56,164 nt of DNA from a bacterium (lineage in GTDB: Bacteria; Hydrothermota; Tepidihabitantia; SM23-42; JAOAFX01). The translations under genes and the position numbers were made by a program. The stretch covers positions 1 through 56,164 of the forward strand of contig DASVHD010000048.1 in NCBI GenBank assembly GCA_036382775.1, written 5' to 3'. The notes under the pieces are model-generated. The model saw nothing but the letters and a program-made list of their open reading frames with translations. It did no database searches and was not told the origin of the DNA. Shown here piece by piece: positions 10,306-20,617 of this stretch (its first letter is position 1; the number at the start of each line of letters is the position of its first letter).

Positions 10306-12576
10306 ATGCAAAAACAAAAATCATTATTAATGGCGGCGATCGCGGTTACGTTAGCCTGCTGCTTGAGCGCCTTTGCCGATTGGGAAGCGATTGGCCCGTT
10401 TGGCGGGCCCGTTGGCGGCATTGCCATCGCTCCTTCAAACGAAAGTATCGTATATGCGGCGGCAAGCCCTCTTATAAATCCGGCAAGCGCGACAATCTGC
10501 CGGTCTTCCGATACAGCTAAAACCTGGGAAAAAAGAGGCGCCGTCCCCACCGCTTGCCTGTCGCTTGCCGTGTCTCCGCTGGACCCGAATGTACTATTTG
10601 CCGGCACCAATACCGGCGTCTGCAAATCGACCGACGGGGGCAGCACCTGGACCGCGTACGCGGTCGGCGGTTCCGATATATACGGCCTGGCAGTGCACCC
10701 GACAATACCGTCCATCGTGTATGCCGCGGGTAAAATGCCGTACAGCGCCTATACCGTGATGGCTTTTTTCAAAAGCACCGATGCTGGTGTCAACTGGACG
10801 GCAATGCCTTTGCACACGGTTAATAACGGCGCTGTTCAGTCGCTGGCCTCAGATCCCACCAACCCCAATACCATATACCTCGGAGGATATATCCAGGGTA
10901 CACCCAATCAATCAAAAGTATACAAATCCACGAACGGCGGCTCAACGTTCACCGATGTCTCCACTGGACTGTCACCAAGCGGGTACGCGGTCAATGGATT
11001 GAAGGTACACCCGACAAACCCCAGCGTCATTTACGCGACCAACTTTTATGAAGGCATTTACCGTACCACCGACGGCGGAACAAATTGGACTTTAGTTTTC
11101 ACCAGCGCATTTTTTTCATGCCTGGGTGCTTCCCCGGCTTCACCCAATACTGTTTATGCCGGCAAAGACACGCTCATATATAAAAGCACCAATTCCGGAT
11201 TATCATGGTTCGTGCCGGGTACCGGTTATGCCGGTGTTTATAAAGTCGGCCGCGCACTTGCGGTCAGCCAGGCCCTGGGCACGGTTTTATATACGGGCGA
11301 CAACCGCGGCGTATATAAATCAACCAACAGCGGATCGGCGTGGATCAACAGCACCCATGGCATGACCCTTGCCCATATCACGAATTTCGCTAATGCTCCG
11401 TCCGTGCCCTGGATCATGTATACCGAATTCGAAGGCGTCGGCGTGCACAAAACGACGAACAGCGGCGCGAGCTGGTCATTATTGCCCACGCCCCTGGAAT
11501 GCGGACTCGTGTGCCAGTTTGCCATTCATAATACAAACCCTGACCTGGTCATGGGGCTGGAAGGCTCGGGCTGAGGCAAGGCCCAGCTCTACAAGAGCAC
11601 AGACGGCGGGTCCGTCTGGGATTCGGTGGACAGTTATTATGAAGATGGCGGGGAGATAACGGCTGATCCCAACAATAATTCGATTTTCTGGAGCGGCGGC
11701 ACATATAACAACGCCACGGCCTACGTCATGTCGGTTTCCAGGACCACTGATCTGGGCGCCAGCTGGCAGAGATCCAACCTTACCGCCGGATACGGCTATA
11801 CATATTCCGTTGCCGTCTGTCCGGGAAATTCGAATGTCGTCTACGCTGCGGGCTGTGAGGGCACCGCGGCGGCCGTGTACAAAACCACCAGCAGCGGCGG
11901 GACATGGTTTTCTTCTTCGACCGGTTTGACCGGCGATACGATACATGAGATCACCATGCACGGTTCCAACCCCAATATATTATACGCCGCGAACGCCGCC
12001 GGCATATTCAAATCGACCAATGCCGGCGCGACCTGGGTCAACAAAAGCTGCCCGGCCGCGCGCGCGGTTATGATCGACCGCGATGACGCCAATATCGTCT
12101 ACGCCGGCACGGATTACGGAGTGTTTAAAAGCACGAACGGCGGCGACAGCTGGAGCGAAATGAATACCGGCCTGCGCGATATCCGCATCAATACCCTGGG
12201 CGCGTATCCCGGCGCCTATGTTTTCGCAAGCACCCGGGACGACGGTATTTACCGCTGGCCCATGAGCCCGTCCGTGATCGAAGAAACCAGCAACCGTCGG
12301 CACGCGATCCTGAGCGCATCCCCGAATCCCACGGTATCCGGTACCAGGATAAGCTTCCAAACGGCGAGTACCGGGTCCGTCGTATTTTCAATATACGATA
12401 TTCAGGGAAGGCTGGTTAAAAGCCTTGTTGACGGTTATCTACCGGCAGGGTTCCATACCGCAGCCTGGTCTGGAACTGATGAGCATAACCGCCGCGTCGC
12501 TGCCGGGACATATATCCTGAGCCTGCGCGCCGGGATCCTCGTAAACAGCCGGTCGCTGGTCGTCAGCCACGAGTAA
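10306..12576 (+). CDS. Secreted Asp-box (BNR) beta-propeller selenoprotein 2
   Basis: A paralogue of the preceding gene, with 756 residues. The ATG at 10306 is chosen because AGGAGGT ends 5 nt before it and a signal peptide (LLMAAIAVTLACCLSAFA) follows. The internal UGA at 11572-11574 is Sec423 in the context LEGSG-Sec-GKAQLYKSTDGG. Cys399 and Cys403 (CGLVC) keep exactly the same distance to Sec as in paralogue 1. Asp-box repeats (KSTNGGxxW) flank the Sec site. The C-terminal ~85 residues (ASPNPTVSG...YDIQGRLVKSL...AAGTYILSL) are a sorting domain. No own promoter is seen in the 74-nt gap, so it is probably co-transcribed with the upstream gene. Function is unknown beyond a secreted propeller with a conserved Sec site. 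Confidence 0.85.
11600..11618 (+). promoter_or_regulatory. Candidate SECIS hairpin of BNR selenoprotein 2
   Basis: The same 19-nt hairpin as in paralogue 1 (7-bp stem, CGGGT loop), again 25 nt after the UGA. Most other Asp-box codons in both genes differ and do not pair, so conservation looks RNA-driven. Confidence 0.75.
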
Positions 12577-12625
12577 GGGGTGGCCTGAAAGTGTCCGCCT
12601 AAGCGGATAAACATTAGGAGGTCGC

Positions 12626-13939
12626 ATGTTCATGACCGTCGTTCTTTCGGTTTTCCTGGTGCAGGCCGATTTTCCGATCGGCCCGGCCGCCGGCTTCAGC
12701 GGTTACCCGACCGGTTGTTATTACAGCAACCGGTTTTACGTGTTCTGGATCGACCAGCGCACCTCACCGAACATGGCCATATACGGCGCCCGCGTCGCGC
12801 GCGACGGCACGGTCCTTGATCCTTCCGGCATCCAGGTGTACAACGACAGCGCGGGTTATGGCTGCAATGTGGCGTTCGATGGCACGAACTTCCTGGTCGT
12901 GACCCGCAACCACTGCTGAACCAAGGGCGACGTCATCGGCGTGCGGGTCACGCCGGCCATGGCCATACTGGATTTATTCGAGATCTGCAACCCGGCGCAG
13001 GAAGATATCATCCAGAGCTATCCTGATCTGGTGTTCAACGGTGAAAATTATGTGGTTGTTTGGAGTGACGAGAAATACGGAGAGTATTACGTGACCGCAG
13101 GCAGGGTCTCGCCGACTGGCGCAGTGCTGGATACCGGCACATGCATCTCAACCGGGGCGGGAAGTTATGAATACCAGCCCAGGATCGCGTATGACGGAAG
13201 CCGGTGCCTCGCGGTCTGGCCCAAATCCAGTTACTATATCCAGGGCCGGTTTGTGAACAGCGCGGGATTGCCAGAAGATACCGTATTCAATATTGCCCAA
13301 AACGGATCAGGCCCGGCTCTCGCCTGCGACGGCACGAATTATCTCGTGGCCTGGTTCACGGGCACGTATCCGGCTCTTGACATCAAGGCACGAATGATAT
13401 CCTGGTCCGGCGTGCCCCTGGGATCGGAGATCACCGTGACAACGGACAGCGACTGTAACCGGTGGCCCGATGTCATCTTCGACGGGAACCAGTACGTGGT
13501 CGTCTGGACAAAGGGCGCAAACAGCCCGTCATCGCAATATGTCTGGGCACAGGCGATTTCAGCTGCCGGGACCATGATTAACGGCAATTTTCAGGTCTCC
13601 GCCAATACTGCCGGACAGCGGTGGTTCCCGGCGATCGCGTCTTCAGACAGCAATTACCTGATCACCTGGGGTCAAACCGGCACCACATCAGATATCTATG
13701 GCAACGCGGATCAAGAGCTGCTAATGATCCATGAGGAAAATTCCCGCCGCGCGAATAACGCTGAGCCACCCGGTCCCACGATCCGGTGCGGTTCCTTGAA
13801 CGCATTTATTGATTCGGGCTGTTTGGTATTCGATATTTCAGGACGGAAATTAATGACGGGATCGGCAAAGCCGGGTATTTATTTCATCGCCGACCGTACC
13901 GGCAAAAAAATTATCCGGAAAATCATCAAGGTGCGTTAA
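12626..13939 (+). CDS. Secreted beta-propeller selenoprotein with vicinal Cys97-Sec98
   Basis: The protein has 437 residues with an internal UGA at 12917-12919. AGGAGGT lies just before the ATG at 12626. A short signal sequence (about 1-15, ending VQA) precedes repeats of the type YDGxxYLVVW (DGTNFLVV, FNGENYVVVW, CDGTNYLVAW, FDGNQYVVVW), which recur in both parts and so prove continuity across the UGA. The Sec context is RNH-Cys-Sec-TKGD, an adjacent Cys-Sec pair that could form a strained selenenylsulfide ring. The C-terminal segment (FDISGRKLMTG...KPGIYFI) is a shortened sorting domain. It is third in the tandem series with the two BNR genes (49-nt gap, probably one transcript). The molecular function is unknown. 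Confidence 0.83.
12937..12955 (+). promoter_or_regulatory. Candidate SECIS hairpin of the propeller selenoprotein
   Basis: CGGCGTG-CGGGT-CACGCCG is a perfect 7-bp stem, 17 nt after the UGA. The loop is identical to that of the two BNR genes although the surrounding protein is unrelated in sequence there. Confidence 0.75.
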
Positions 13940-13948
13940 TCAGTCGGT

Positions 13949-13979
13949 CCGGTTAGACAAACCGGTATGATATGCCGGT
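13949..13979. terminator. Possible bidirectional terminator between convergent genes
   Basis: CCGGTT-AGACA-AACCGG (13949-13965) followed by a second small palindrome ACCGG...CCGGT (13961-13979). The U-tract is poor, so this is a weak call based on the convergent layout. Confidence 0.35.
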
Positions 13980-13992
13980 AAATACTCGAAAT

Positions 13993-16920
13993 TTACCAGG
14001 TTTTCACGACGTACTGACGTCCGCAGAACGTCTTATAAGCGCAATTTACGCACGGTTTATCGTCCGGCGGCGGCATGAACGGATGCTCCGGGTCCAGGAT
14101 CTCTTCAATGAGCTGGATGACCGCCTTTTTGTAATCCCCGTAAACTTGACCGCGGTCTTTTTCGGTCATTTTCTCTTTGAAAAGCCACTGCTCCTTGATA
14201 CCTTCTTTCAGACCGATCATCATCAACCCCGGATTGATACCGCTTAACTGAACCTTCGTACCCGGTCGCACTAACTTTTTGCTATCCCGGTCCATTTCTT
14301 CCAGGTAAAGATGGATGTATAAAGGCAGCTGCACTGACTTGAGAGTCGCGGACCATTCGTCGCGCAGCGTAAGATCGAACTTGTCGGAACTCGGCATATC
14401 GCTTTTGGTACCTGTCTTATAGTCCACGATCCGGATCGAACCCTGGCGTTCGTCGACCCGGTCGAGCCGGCCGCAGATGGTCACGCTGCGGCCGCCGGAG
14501 ATCTCAAGCAGCGCGTATTTCAGTCTGAACTTATCCGGTATCGATCCCGATTCAGTGATATTCTCGCACTCGAGGATCTTGATGCCGGTCATATTTCTGT
14601 GAAAATCGACCACGTTCCGCAACCGGCGCCTGACCTGCGATCTGATGAGGTAAATAGGACCCCGGTCGATATCCCGGTAGCGTTCCTTGAAAACGGCATC
14701 CACAGCCTGGTCCATCGCCTTCGAATCAGCCGCGGAGAGATCGAGCGGCTCGCCGATCCATGGAACAAAGAACCTCAGCAGGATATCGTGCACGATGTTG
14801 CCAATGCCCATCGGATCTGGCTCATCGCTGATTTCTTCTCTTTCCTTGATGCCCAGGATCTTTTTGTAGTAATATTGCAATTGACATTTGAGATAATCAT
14901 TCAGGCCGGAAGCCGAAAAGATACGGGATTTCTCGCTCGCCAAATACGCGGCGATCCGCGCGCTTTTTGCTGCGGGCATCACCTCGGGCTGGGTAAAGTC
15001 CACCGGAAAGAATATCTCGGAAGCCGGGTATTCAAGGCTTTTTGACGGTTTCTGAATGTCCCAGATCAGCCGTTCCACAAAGCGGCTTTTTTCCAGATCG
15101 GCGGCCTCGACATAGAAAATATCAGCGGTCCGGCAGGATTTTATCAGCGTGTCGAAATAATAGCGAAATATTTTTTCGCGTTCCTCGTGCGTCATCAACC
15201 CCAGGGCTTTGCGCACGGCGTAAGGCAGGGTCGTGTCTTCTTTTGCTGTATTCGGAATGACGCCTTCGTTCGCGTCCAGCAGGAATACCTTGTCGAACTT
15301 GATATTCCGCGTCTCCAGAAACCCCAGGACCTGCAGGCCGCGCACGGGCGTTCCCTTGAAAGGATGGCTGATCAATGCCAGGTATCCCTGGATCAGGTGG
15401 AAATACTGATCAAGCGATGCCAGTTTTTCTTTTCCCAGGTCCGAGACGGCCAGATCGTACAATCCGTCGATCACGGTCTTTATGAACGGCGCGGTGTAAT
15501 CGTGTTCGTTCGCCGGGCTCTGGAGGGATACGAGCGAGATGACATCCAGGATTTTTTCAGTGCAGCCGGCGATGCTCGCAACCCCGGTGAAAGACCGGAT
15601 CAGCGTGTCATGGATCTTTTTAAGGTGATCTTTTATCTTTCCCCGCGCGACCGGTCCATTCCCGTGATCTTTCAGCCGCGCGGCGCACCGGTTGATGATC
15701 TCCTGATCCTGCTCGATGGCCACAAGCGAGATGAACCGCTGGTTCTTGCCGACGAGAATTTCCTCGATCGCGTGAAACATGATCCGGGTGGGATAGCTGG
15801 CGCCTTCAAAGCTCAGGTTCTTGATGTACGGATGAAGAACCAAACGCAGGTAATCCGCTGATTCGTACTCCGGCTCCGCGCCAGCGTCCCTGCCGCGTTC
15901 CTGCTGGTTTGAAAGAAGCCTGCCCAGGGCCGTGATCAGGCTGTTCATGGGCGTCCGGAAAACCGGATAACCCATGGAAATATTGTGTTCTTCAACGAAC
16001 CCGAGCGTGCAGTTGATCACCGGGAACAGGGTCTCAGACCGGGGCAGTACGACCACGTCGCGTTCGCCCAGTTTTTCTTGAGCGCTCACCAGCTGGTTCA
16101 AACCAAAGACCTCGGCATGACTGTCCATGGCTTTGTGAAATTCGATCCGCGGCTCAGCCGCAGGTCCACCGGTTTCCATCGGTGTAATACCAAGATCCTT
16201 GATGATCGCGTCTATGCCCGGTCCTTCCTGGAATATGAAGCTCGCACGCGGATCTCGGGCGAGATGTATATAGATCTTCTTTTCCGCTAAAGTGAGTGCG
16301 AAAAAACCGGCGAGTATGATACGGTCATATCCTGATAGTTTGACGTTCTCCATGTGCCGTGCTGCCAGCCGGTATTTAAGCGAACGGGTCATTAGCCCGT
16401 GCTTTTCCAGCTGTTCGTACAAAGCCTCGTACAGTCCGGACAGGGCGATCAGTCTGGCCCTGATCCCTGCCGGCAGCCCTTCGGAGACAAGCGTCTCCAC
16501 TGTTTTCAAACTATCAGCCGGGACCTCGTTGATCATCAGTTCCTCGAAATCCGAAAAAAGTTTGAAGCCCCAGGGTAGGAATTCATCCAGCACCATGGCG
16601 GATTGGGACTGCCCGATGACCCGGCTCGGTTCGTTCTGGTTCAAACGATGCAGTAATGCCACGCAGTCGATCGCCTCCACCATGCGCCGGGCAATGCGGC
16701 ATTCGTCCAGCAGGTGATCAATAAATTCATCCGCCGACATGACCCCGGGTGGTTTAAAAGCGGTCTTGAGCTGATCAGCGAGGTACTTGTACAGGAAATG
16801 ACCGGGTCGCTTCCCCGGGAACACGATCAGTGTCCGCTCAAAAGGCGGGTTTGCCAGCAATGCCTGGCCGATGAATTCGACCATGTCGACCGCCGGGGAA
16901 AGACGATAGTGCTGGTTCAC
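13993..16920 (-). CDS. addB: AddB-like helicase-nuclease subunit of the recombination repair enzyme
   Basis: The protein has 975 residues with a GTG start, overlapping the stop of addA by GTGA. The inactive-helicase half covers roughly residues 1-640 (ERTLIVFPGKRPGHFLYKYL at the front). The C-terminal PD-(D/E)XK nuclease is recognisable from GNIVHDILLRFF, ERQGSIRIVDYKTGTK and the closing CVNCAYKTFCGR. Those cysteines match the iron-sulfur staple of AddB nucleases. Together with AddA it resects double-strand breaks to a recombination substrate for RecA. Operon order addA-addB on the minus strand supports the call. Sequence similarity to textbook AddB is low in the middle, as is usual for the family. 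Confidence 0.85.
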   Translation of the reverse strand: MNQHYRLSPAVDMVEFIGQALLANPPFERTLIVFPGKRPGHFLYKYLADQLKTAFKPPGVMSADEFIDHLLDECRIARRMVEAIDCVALLHRLNQNEPSRVIGQSQSAMVLDEFLPWGFKLFSDFEELMINEVPADSLKTVETLVSEGLPAGIRARLIALSGLYEALYEQLEKHGLMTRSLKYRLAARHMENVKLSGYDRIILAGFFALTLAEKKIYIHLARDPRASFIFQEGPGIDAIIKDLGITPMETGGPAAEPRIEFHKAMDSHAEVFGLNQLVSAQEKLGERDVVVLPRSETLFPVINCTLGFVEEHNISMGYPVFRTPMNSLITALGRLLSNQQERGRDAGAEPEYESADYLRLVLHPYIKNLSFEGASYPTRIMFHAIEEILVGKNQRFISLVAIEQDQEIINRCAARLKDHGNGPVARGKIKDHLKKIHDTLIRSFTGVASIAGCTEKILDVISLVSLQSPANEHDYTAPFIKTVIDGLYDLAVSDLGKEKLASLDQYFHLIQGYLALISHPFKGTPVRGLQVLGFLETRNIKFDKVFLLDANEGVIPNTAKEDTTLPYAVRKALGLMTHEEREKIFRYYFDTLIKSCRTADIFYVEAADLEKSRFVERLIWDIQKPSKSLEYPASEIFFPVDFTQPEVMPAAKSARIAAYLASEKSRIFSASGLNDYLKCQLQYYYKKILGIKEREEISDEPDPMGIGNIVHDILLRFFVPWIGEPLDLSAADSKAMDQAVDAVFKERYRDIDRGPIYLIRSQVRRRLRNVVDFHRNMTGIKILECENITESGSIPDKFRLKYALLEISGGRSVTICGRLDRVDERQGSIRIVDYKTGTKSDMPSSDKFDLTLRDEWSATLKSVQLPLYIHLYLEEMDRDSKKLVRPGTKVQLSGINPGLMMIGLKEGIKEQWLFKEKMTEKDRGQVYGDYKKAVIQLIEEILDPEHPFMPPPDDKPCVNCAYKTFCGRQYVVKTW

Positions 16921-19900
16921 GCCACTTCCTCTACCCTGCCGGTATCAACGAACGCTAAAAGCAAGCGGATACTTTTGCCGGCATGAACGGCTTTGAGCAA
17001 AGAACCGTAATCCCTGAGCTGTTTTTCGTAATAGCCCAGTTTTTCGCCTCTATCACCCGTTTTGAAATCGATCAAGGTCACGCTATCCCTGTCAATGACG
17101 ACCCTGTCCATCCGGCATAACGATCCATCGGGACCGACGAACTCGGCCTCGCGCTGTACTGCGCGTCCCTCTGCGTTCTCAAACCACGGCTTCACGCCGG
17201 GCATGTTCAAGAAGATGCGGATCGCATTTGAGAACTCGGATTGGTCGTATTTTTCCGGACCGCGGCAAAGGACATCCTTGACCAGATCCGGCAATGACTT
17301 TTCTGTCCTTTCATCAAAGTATTCGATCTCAGCCAGGACCGCATGGATCAGATCGCCTTTGCCCGTGTCCTGCCTGCGGCCCACGGTCCAGCCTTTTTCC
17401 TGATACTGCGTGAATTCAAAACCACCTCTTTTCGGCAAGATCACGCTTACGGGCTGCGCCGGCGGCAATGCTGCTTTGGGGCCGGCAGCGGCAGCCTTCT
17501 TGCCGTATTCACAGGTCTCGAACAGGTCGAGCGGGCCCAGTTCCTCAACTTTCGCTTTTGCCTTTGTTTTTCTCTTTCCCTTTTCTTTCTCTTTTTTGAC
17601 TTCGGACGCGGCGCTGCCGCCGGGCTCATCAACAGATACGTCCTCGATCGCCCTGACCACAATGTTGTACAGTTCGTTCTTTGCCCGCGTGAGCGCGACA
17701 TACTGCACGTTCAATTCCTGGATGCGTTCGTCCAGTGTCGATTCGTAATAGACTTTCGTGAGACGCGGGCTGTGTTCCTGCATCTTTTTATTGATATACC
17801 TGACCAGCAGGTTTTCACCTTCGCGGTCAAAGTACATGCAGTCGCTGAAGCCGCCTTTGTCACTGAACAGATTGACCACCACCGGGAACCCCAGTCCCTT
17901 TGCCTTATGAAAGGTCATGACCTTGACCGCGTCCAGGTAGTCAGGCAGCATGATATTCAATATATTTTCCTGACCCTCTTCGGCCACGAGCTCGGCGAAC
18001 TGCTTGATGTCGTTCATGCCCTGGCCTTCGAGGGTCACGATCGCCTCGAGGAACCGCACCAGAAATCCGGTCTCATCGGGAAAATTCTCCAGCACCCGGA
18101 ACGTCCGGTAGACCTCGATAACGAGATCGTATAAAGGATAGTAACCGACGATCTTGTAGAGCCGCTCAAAATAAAGATCCCACAATCCCCTAAAATCATC
18201 ATGTTCGCGGAGCCAGGTATAGAAATAGGTGTCGTCTCCGCTTAAAGTTTTTTCGACGAGCATGTCACGGATCCGGTCCGTGGCCGTCTTGCCGTGGCTG
18301 CCCTGGACGGCGCGGCTGAAGATATCGCCGGTTATGAATTCGGCGAATTTCAGGTTATCGACCGGCGAATCGAGGAACTGCAGTAAGCCGATGATCTCCA
18401 TGACGATCTTACGTTTCTTGATGCTCAGGGAGCTGTACGAGGCCGCATTGATCCTGGCTTCGGTGAGCCAGGCGACGATCTCTTCCACGCCCCAGTTGGC
18501 GTAGGTCAGGACCGCGATATCTTTCAGAGCATGACGCTGACCGGCGTCTTTCACGATGTCGAGCAGGACCTGTTTCTCCTCTCTTTCCTCGGTCTCCTTG
18601 ATTACCACGGTCCGGACATAACCAAGACCGGCCTTTGCCGGTTCAACGCGCTGCCGGTATCCGGTCAGTCCGGTCCGGTCTTCGGGCAACAGTTCGGTGC
18701 CCACTTGTTTCTTCAGCCGGTCCTTGAATAATAGATCCACGTAGTCAAGGATAACACCGTCGCTGCGGTGATTTTCATCCAGCGACTTAAGCTCCATGCT
18801 GCCGGTCAGGCTCGGTGAAAGGCACTGCTCGTGCTCAGCGCCCGTGATACAGCGGATCACGTGGCGCATGATGCGGTAGTCAGCCTTGCGGAACTGGTAG
18901 ATCGCCTGCTTCAGGTCACCGACCGCGAACAGCGTTCCGCCCTTGGCAAAAGCCTCATCCAGCAGCAGCATCGCGTTCTGCCACTGGACCCGGTCGGTAT
19001 CCTGGAATTCATCAAGCAGGAAGTGGTAGAGCCGGTCGCCGAGCCGGCAGTAGATGTCAGGGATAATACCCTGGTCGATATATCGGACAAGCTTTTTGTT
19101 GATATCGTCAAAGTGAAGCAGTGCTTTCCGGCGCTTAACTTTTTCCAGCAAAGTTTTAAAATGGCGATACAGGCTGCCGTAGGACGCATACTGCTCAAGC
19201 GAAATGATATCGGTTATTTCGCTGACCGCGGTCCGGATCCGGCTGGCAAGTTCCTGCCCTTCGCGCGAGGATAACATCCGCTTGGCCCCGTACTTGATCC
19301 ACGCGTTCTCAGCGCGATAACCCTTGAAAAACCTGTTCAGATCGAACCGGACATGGTCTTTGTGCTCAAACGAGCGCACCGCGTCCACGTAAAGATCGTC
19401 TTCCGTATATCCGAAGCCTTTTACCTGTTCGTACAGCCCGTAAAGTTCTTCGTATTTTCTTTTTTTTGCTTGCCCCTGGTCCGGGAACTGAATCTCTTCG
19501 AGAACCTTGCCCTCCTGTTTTAGGAATAACTCGAACTGTTTCTTGATGTACGAGGAGGGATTCCAGATATAGGTGCTGGAAAACTGGTTTAGGAGCTCGA
19601 GGAAATCATCGATCGCGCGGTACGGAATATCGATGCCGGTCATGGAGAGCATGGTATTGACCGTCTCCTCCACGAGCTTGGTATAGGAATCGGTGATATC
19701 GTGGTCCGGCGGAATGCCGAGCTCGTCAGCGGAGCTGCGCAGGATGCGGTTCATGAAGCTGTCGATCGTCTGAACATGAAAATCCGAATAACGGTCGATT
19801 ATCATCTCCAGGGCCTGTCCCGCCTTTTTCACCAGCTGTTCGCTCTCCATGGTGATCAGGTCGAGGGTCTGCTGCTTTTCGACGCTGTCGGTATCGAAGG

Positions 19901-20129
19901 CGCACTTTTTCAGCCATCCGATGATCCGCTGCTTCATCTCCCGGGCGGTGTTGTTGGTGAAGGTAATGGCCAGGATATTGACCAGGTCGCTGTGATGCCG
20001 CGCGACCGCGCGCGACAAAATGAACTGGACATACCGCTGGGTCAGCGTGTGCGTCTTGCCGGAACCGGCCGACGCGTCGATGACCAGCAAGTGAGGGAAC
20101 TTGAGCGCCGTATCTTTTTTTAGGACCAT
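16917..20129 (-). CDS. addA: AddA/RecB-type UvrD-family helicase-nuclease
   Basis: The protein has 1070 residues. The Walker A motif IDASAGSGKTHTLTQRYVQ is at about residue 16; helicase motif II DEFQDTDRVQW, then GDLKQAIYQFRKAD and LDENHRSD, follow in the order typical of UvrD/RecB helicases. KVMTFHKAKGLGFPVV and VQYVALTRAKNELY are the later motifs. The C-terminus carries the RecB-family nuclease motif (RMDRVVIDRDSVTLIDFKTG). A lysine-rich linker (KKEKEKGKRKTKAKAK, about residue 865) separates helicase and nuclease. It pairs with AddB, whose gene overlaps its end. A strong terminator lies just upstream (20151-20174), so addAB probably has its own promoter, though I could not find a consensus one. 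Confidence 0.9.
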   Translation of the reverse strand: MVLKKDTALKFPHLLVIDASAGSGKTHTLTQRYVQFILSRAVARHHSDLVNILAITFTNNTAREMKQRIIGWLKKCAFDTDSVEKQQTLDLITMESEQLVKKAGQALEMIIDRYSDFHVQTIDSFMNRILRSSADELGIPPDHDITDSYTKLVEETVNTMLSMTGIDIPYRAIDDFLELLNQFSSTYIWNPSSYIKKQFELFLKQEGKVLEEIQFPDQGQAKKRKYEELYGLYEQVKGFGYTEDDLYVDAVRSFEHKDHVRFDLNRFFKGYRAENAWIKYGAKRMLSSREGQELASRIRTAVSEITDIISLEQYASYGSLYRHFKTLLEKVKRRKALLHFDDINKKLVRYIDQGIIPDIYCRLGDRLYHFLLDEFQDTDRVQWQNAMLLLDEAFAKGGTLFAVGDLKQAIYQFRKADYRIMRHVIRCITGAEHEQCLSPSLTGSMELKSLDENHRSDGVILDYVDLLFKDRLKKQVGTELLPEDRTGLTGYRQRVEPAKAGLGYVRTVVIKETEEREEKQVLLDIVKDAGQRHALKDIAVLTYANWGVEEIVAWLTEARINAASYSSLSIKKRKIVMEIIGLLQFLDSPVDNLKFAEFITGDIFSRAVQGSHGKTATDRIRDMLVEKTLSGDDTYFYTWLREHDDFRGLWDLYFERLYKIVGYYPLYDLVIEVYRTFRVLENFPDETGFLVRFLEAIVTLEGQGMNDIKQFAELVAEEGQENILNIMLPDYLDAVKVMTFHKAKGLGFPVVVNLFSDKGGFSDCMYFDREGENLLVRYINKKMQEHSPRLTKVYYESTLDERIQELNVQYVALTRAKNELYNIVVRAIEDVSVDEPGGSAASEVKKEKEKGKRKTKAKAKVEELGPLDLFETCEYGKKAAAAGPKAALPPAQPVSVILPKRGGFEFTQYQEKGWTVGRRQDTGKGDLIHAVLAEIEYFDERTEKSLPDLVKDVLCRGPEKYDQSEFSNAIRIFLNMPGVKPWFENAEGRAVQREAEFVGPDGSLCRMDRVVIDRDSVTLIDFKTGDRGEKLGYYEKQLRDYGSLLKAVHAGKSIRLLLAFVDTGRVEEVA

Positions 20130-20150
20130 ACGGAACGGTCAGACATGAAA

Positions 20151-20174
20151 AACGGGGGTTTTCATGCCCCCGTT
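20151..20174 (-). terminator. Rho-independent terminator after the accA-DUF4388 group
   Basis: On the minus strand, AACGGGGG and CCCCCGTT pair with an 8-nt loop and are followed by five U. It lies between the stop at 20197 and the start of addA at 20129, separating the two transcription units. Confidence 0.8.
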
Positions 20175-20196
20175 ACCATCGTTTCTTCGCGCGCGA

Positions 20197-20601
20197 TCAT
20201 TGCGGGAACAGTTTTTTCGCGCGGTTCTTGAAATCAACGAGCATGGCTTCATTGCGCTGGGTTTCCTGCTTGAGCTGCTCTTCCTGCTCCCTGGTTTTTT
20301 GCAGCAGGTCCGTGTATTTTGTATTGGCTTCCTTGACGATCTGTTCAGCGATCCTTTTCTGTTCTGCCAGGTCGTCATCCATGTTCACGACGATCGTGAA
20401 TAGGTTGTCGGTTATGAACATCCGGCGCTTGTTCTGCTGCTGCACCCGTTCGCACTCTTTGACGCAGATCCCGATCCACAATTCATCCGGTTTCCCGGTC
20501 AATGTGAAAGGAAGTTCTATATACCGGGGGTTGGTCGAATGCTGTTTGATCCGGCTTTCATCGATGCCGACAATCTTTACCAGACCTTTTTCGTTCTCCA
20601 T
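20197..20601 (-). CDS. Small conserved-type protein with C-terminal coiled coil, function unknown
   Basis: The protein has 134 residues starting at MENEKGLVK (ATG at 20601, purine-rich GGGGGAACGG upstream). The N-terminal half is a compact alpha/beta-like region (ITKP..ELWIGICVKE, RRMFITDNLFTIVVNMDD). From about residue 78 it is a charged, heptad-like helix (EQIVKEANTKYTDLLQKT..., EEQLKQETQR). No signal peptide or membrane segment is present. It follows the DUF4388 gene by 16 nt and precedes a terminator, so it is the last gene of that operon. I do not recognise the family. Confidence 0.7.
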   Translation of the reverse strand: MENEKGLVKIVGIDESRIKQHSTNPRYIELPFTLTGKPDELWIGICVKECERVQQQNKRRMFITDNLFTIVVNMDDDLAEQKRIAEQIVKEANTKYTDLLQKTREQEEQLKQETQRNEAMLVDFKNRAKKLFPQ

Positions 20602-20617
20602 GATCCGTTCCCCCTGT

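Noticed and set aside
12577-12625. Hairpin TCCGC-CTAA-GCGGA as a terminator between selenoprotein genes
   Set aside because: The stem is 5 bp and no U-tract follows; the next gene has no promoter, so read-through is more likely.
9236-12919. Sequencing errors or nonsense mutations in the secreted protein genes
   Set aside because: The UGA recurs at the same codon in independent paralogues and is always followed by a hairpin; a mutation would not be shared in this way.
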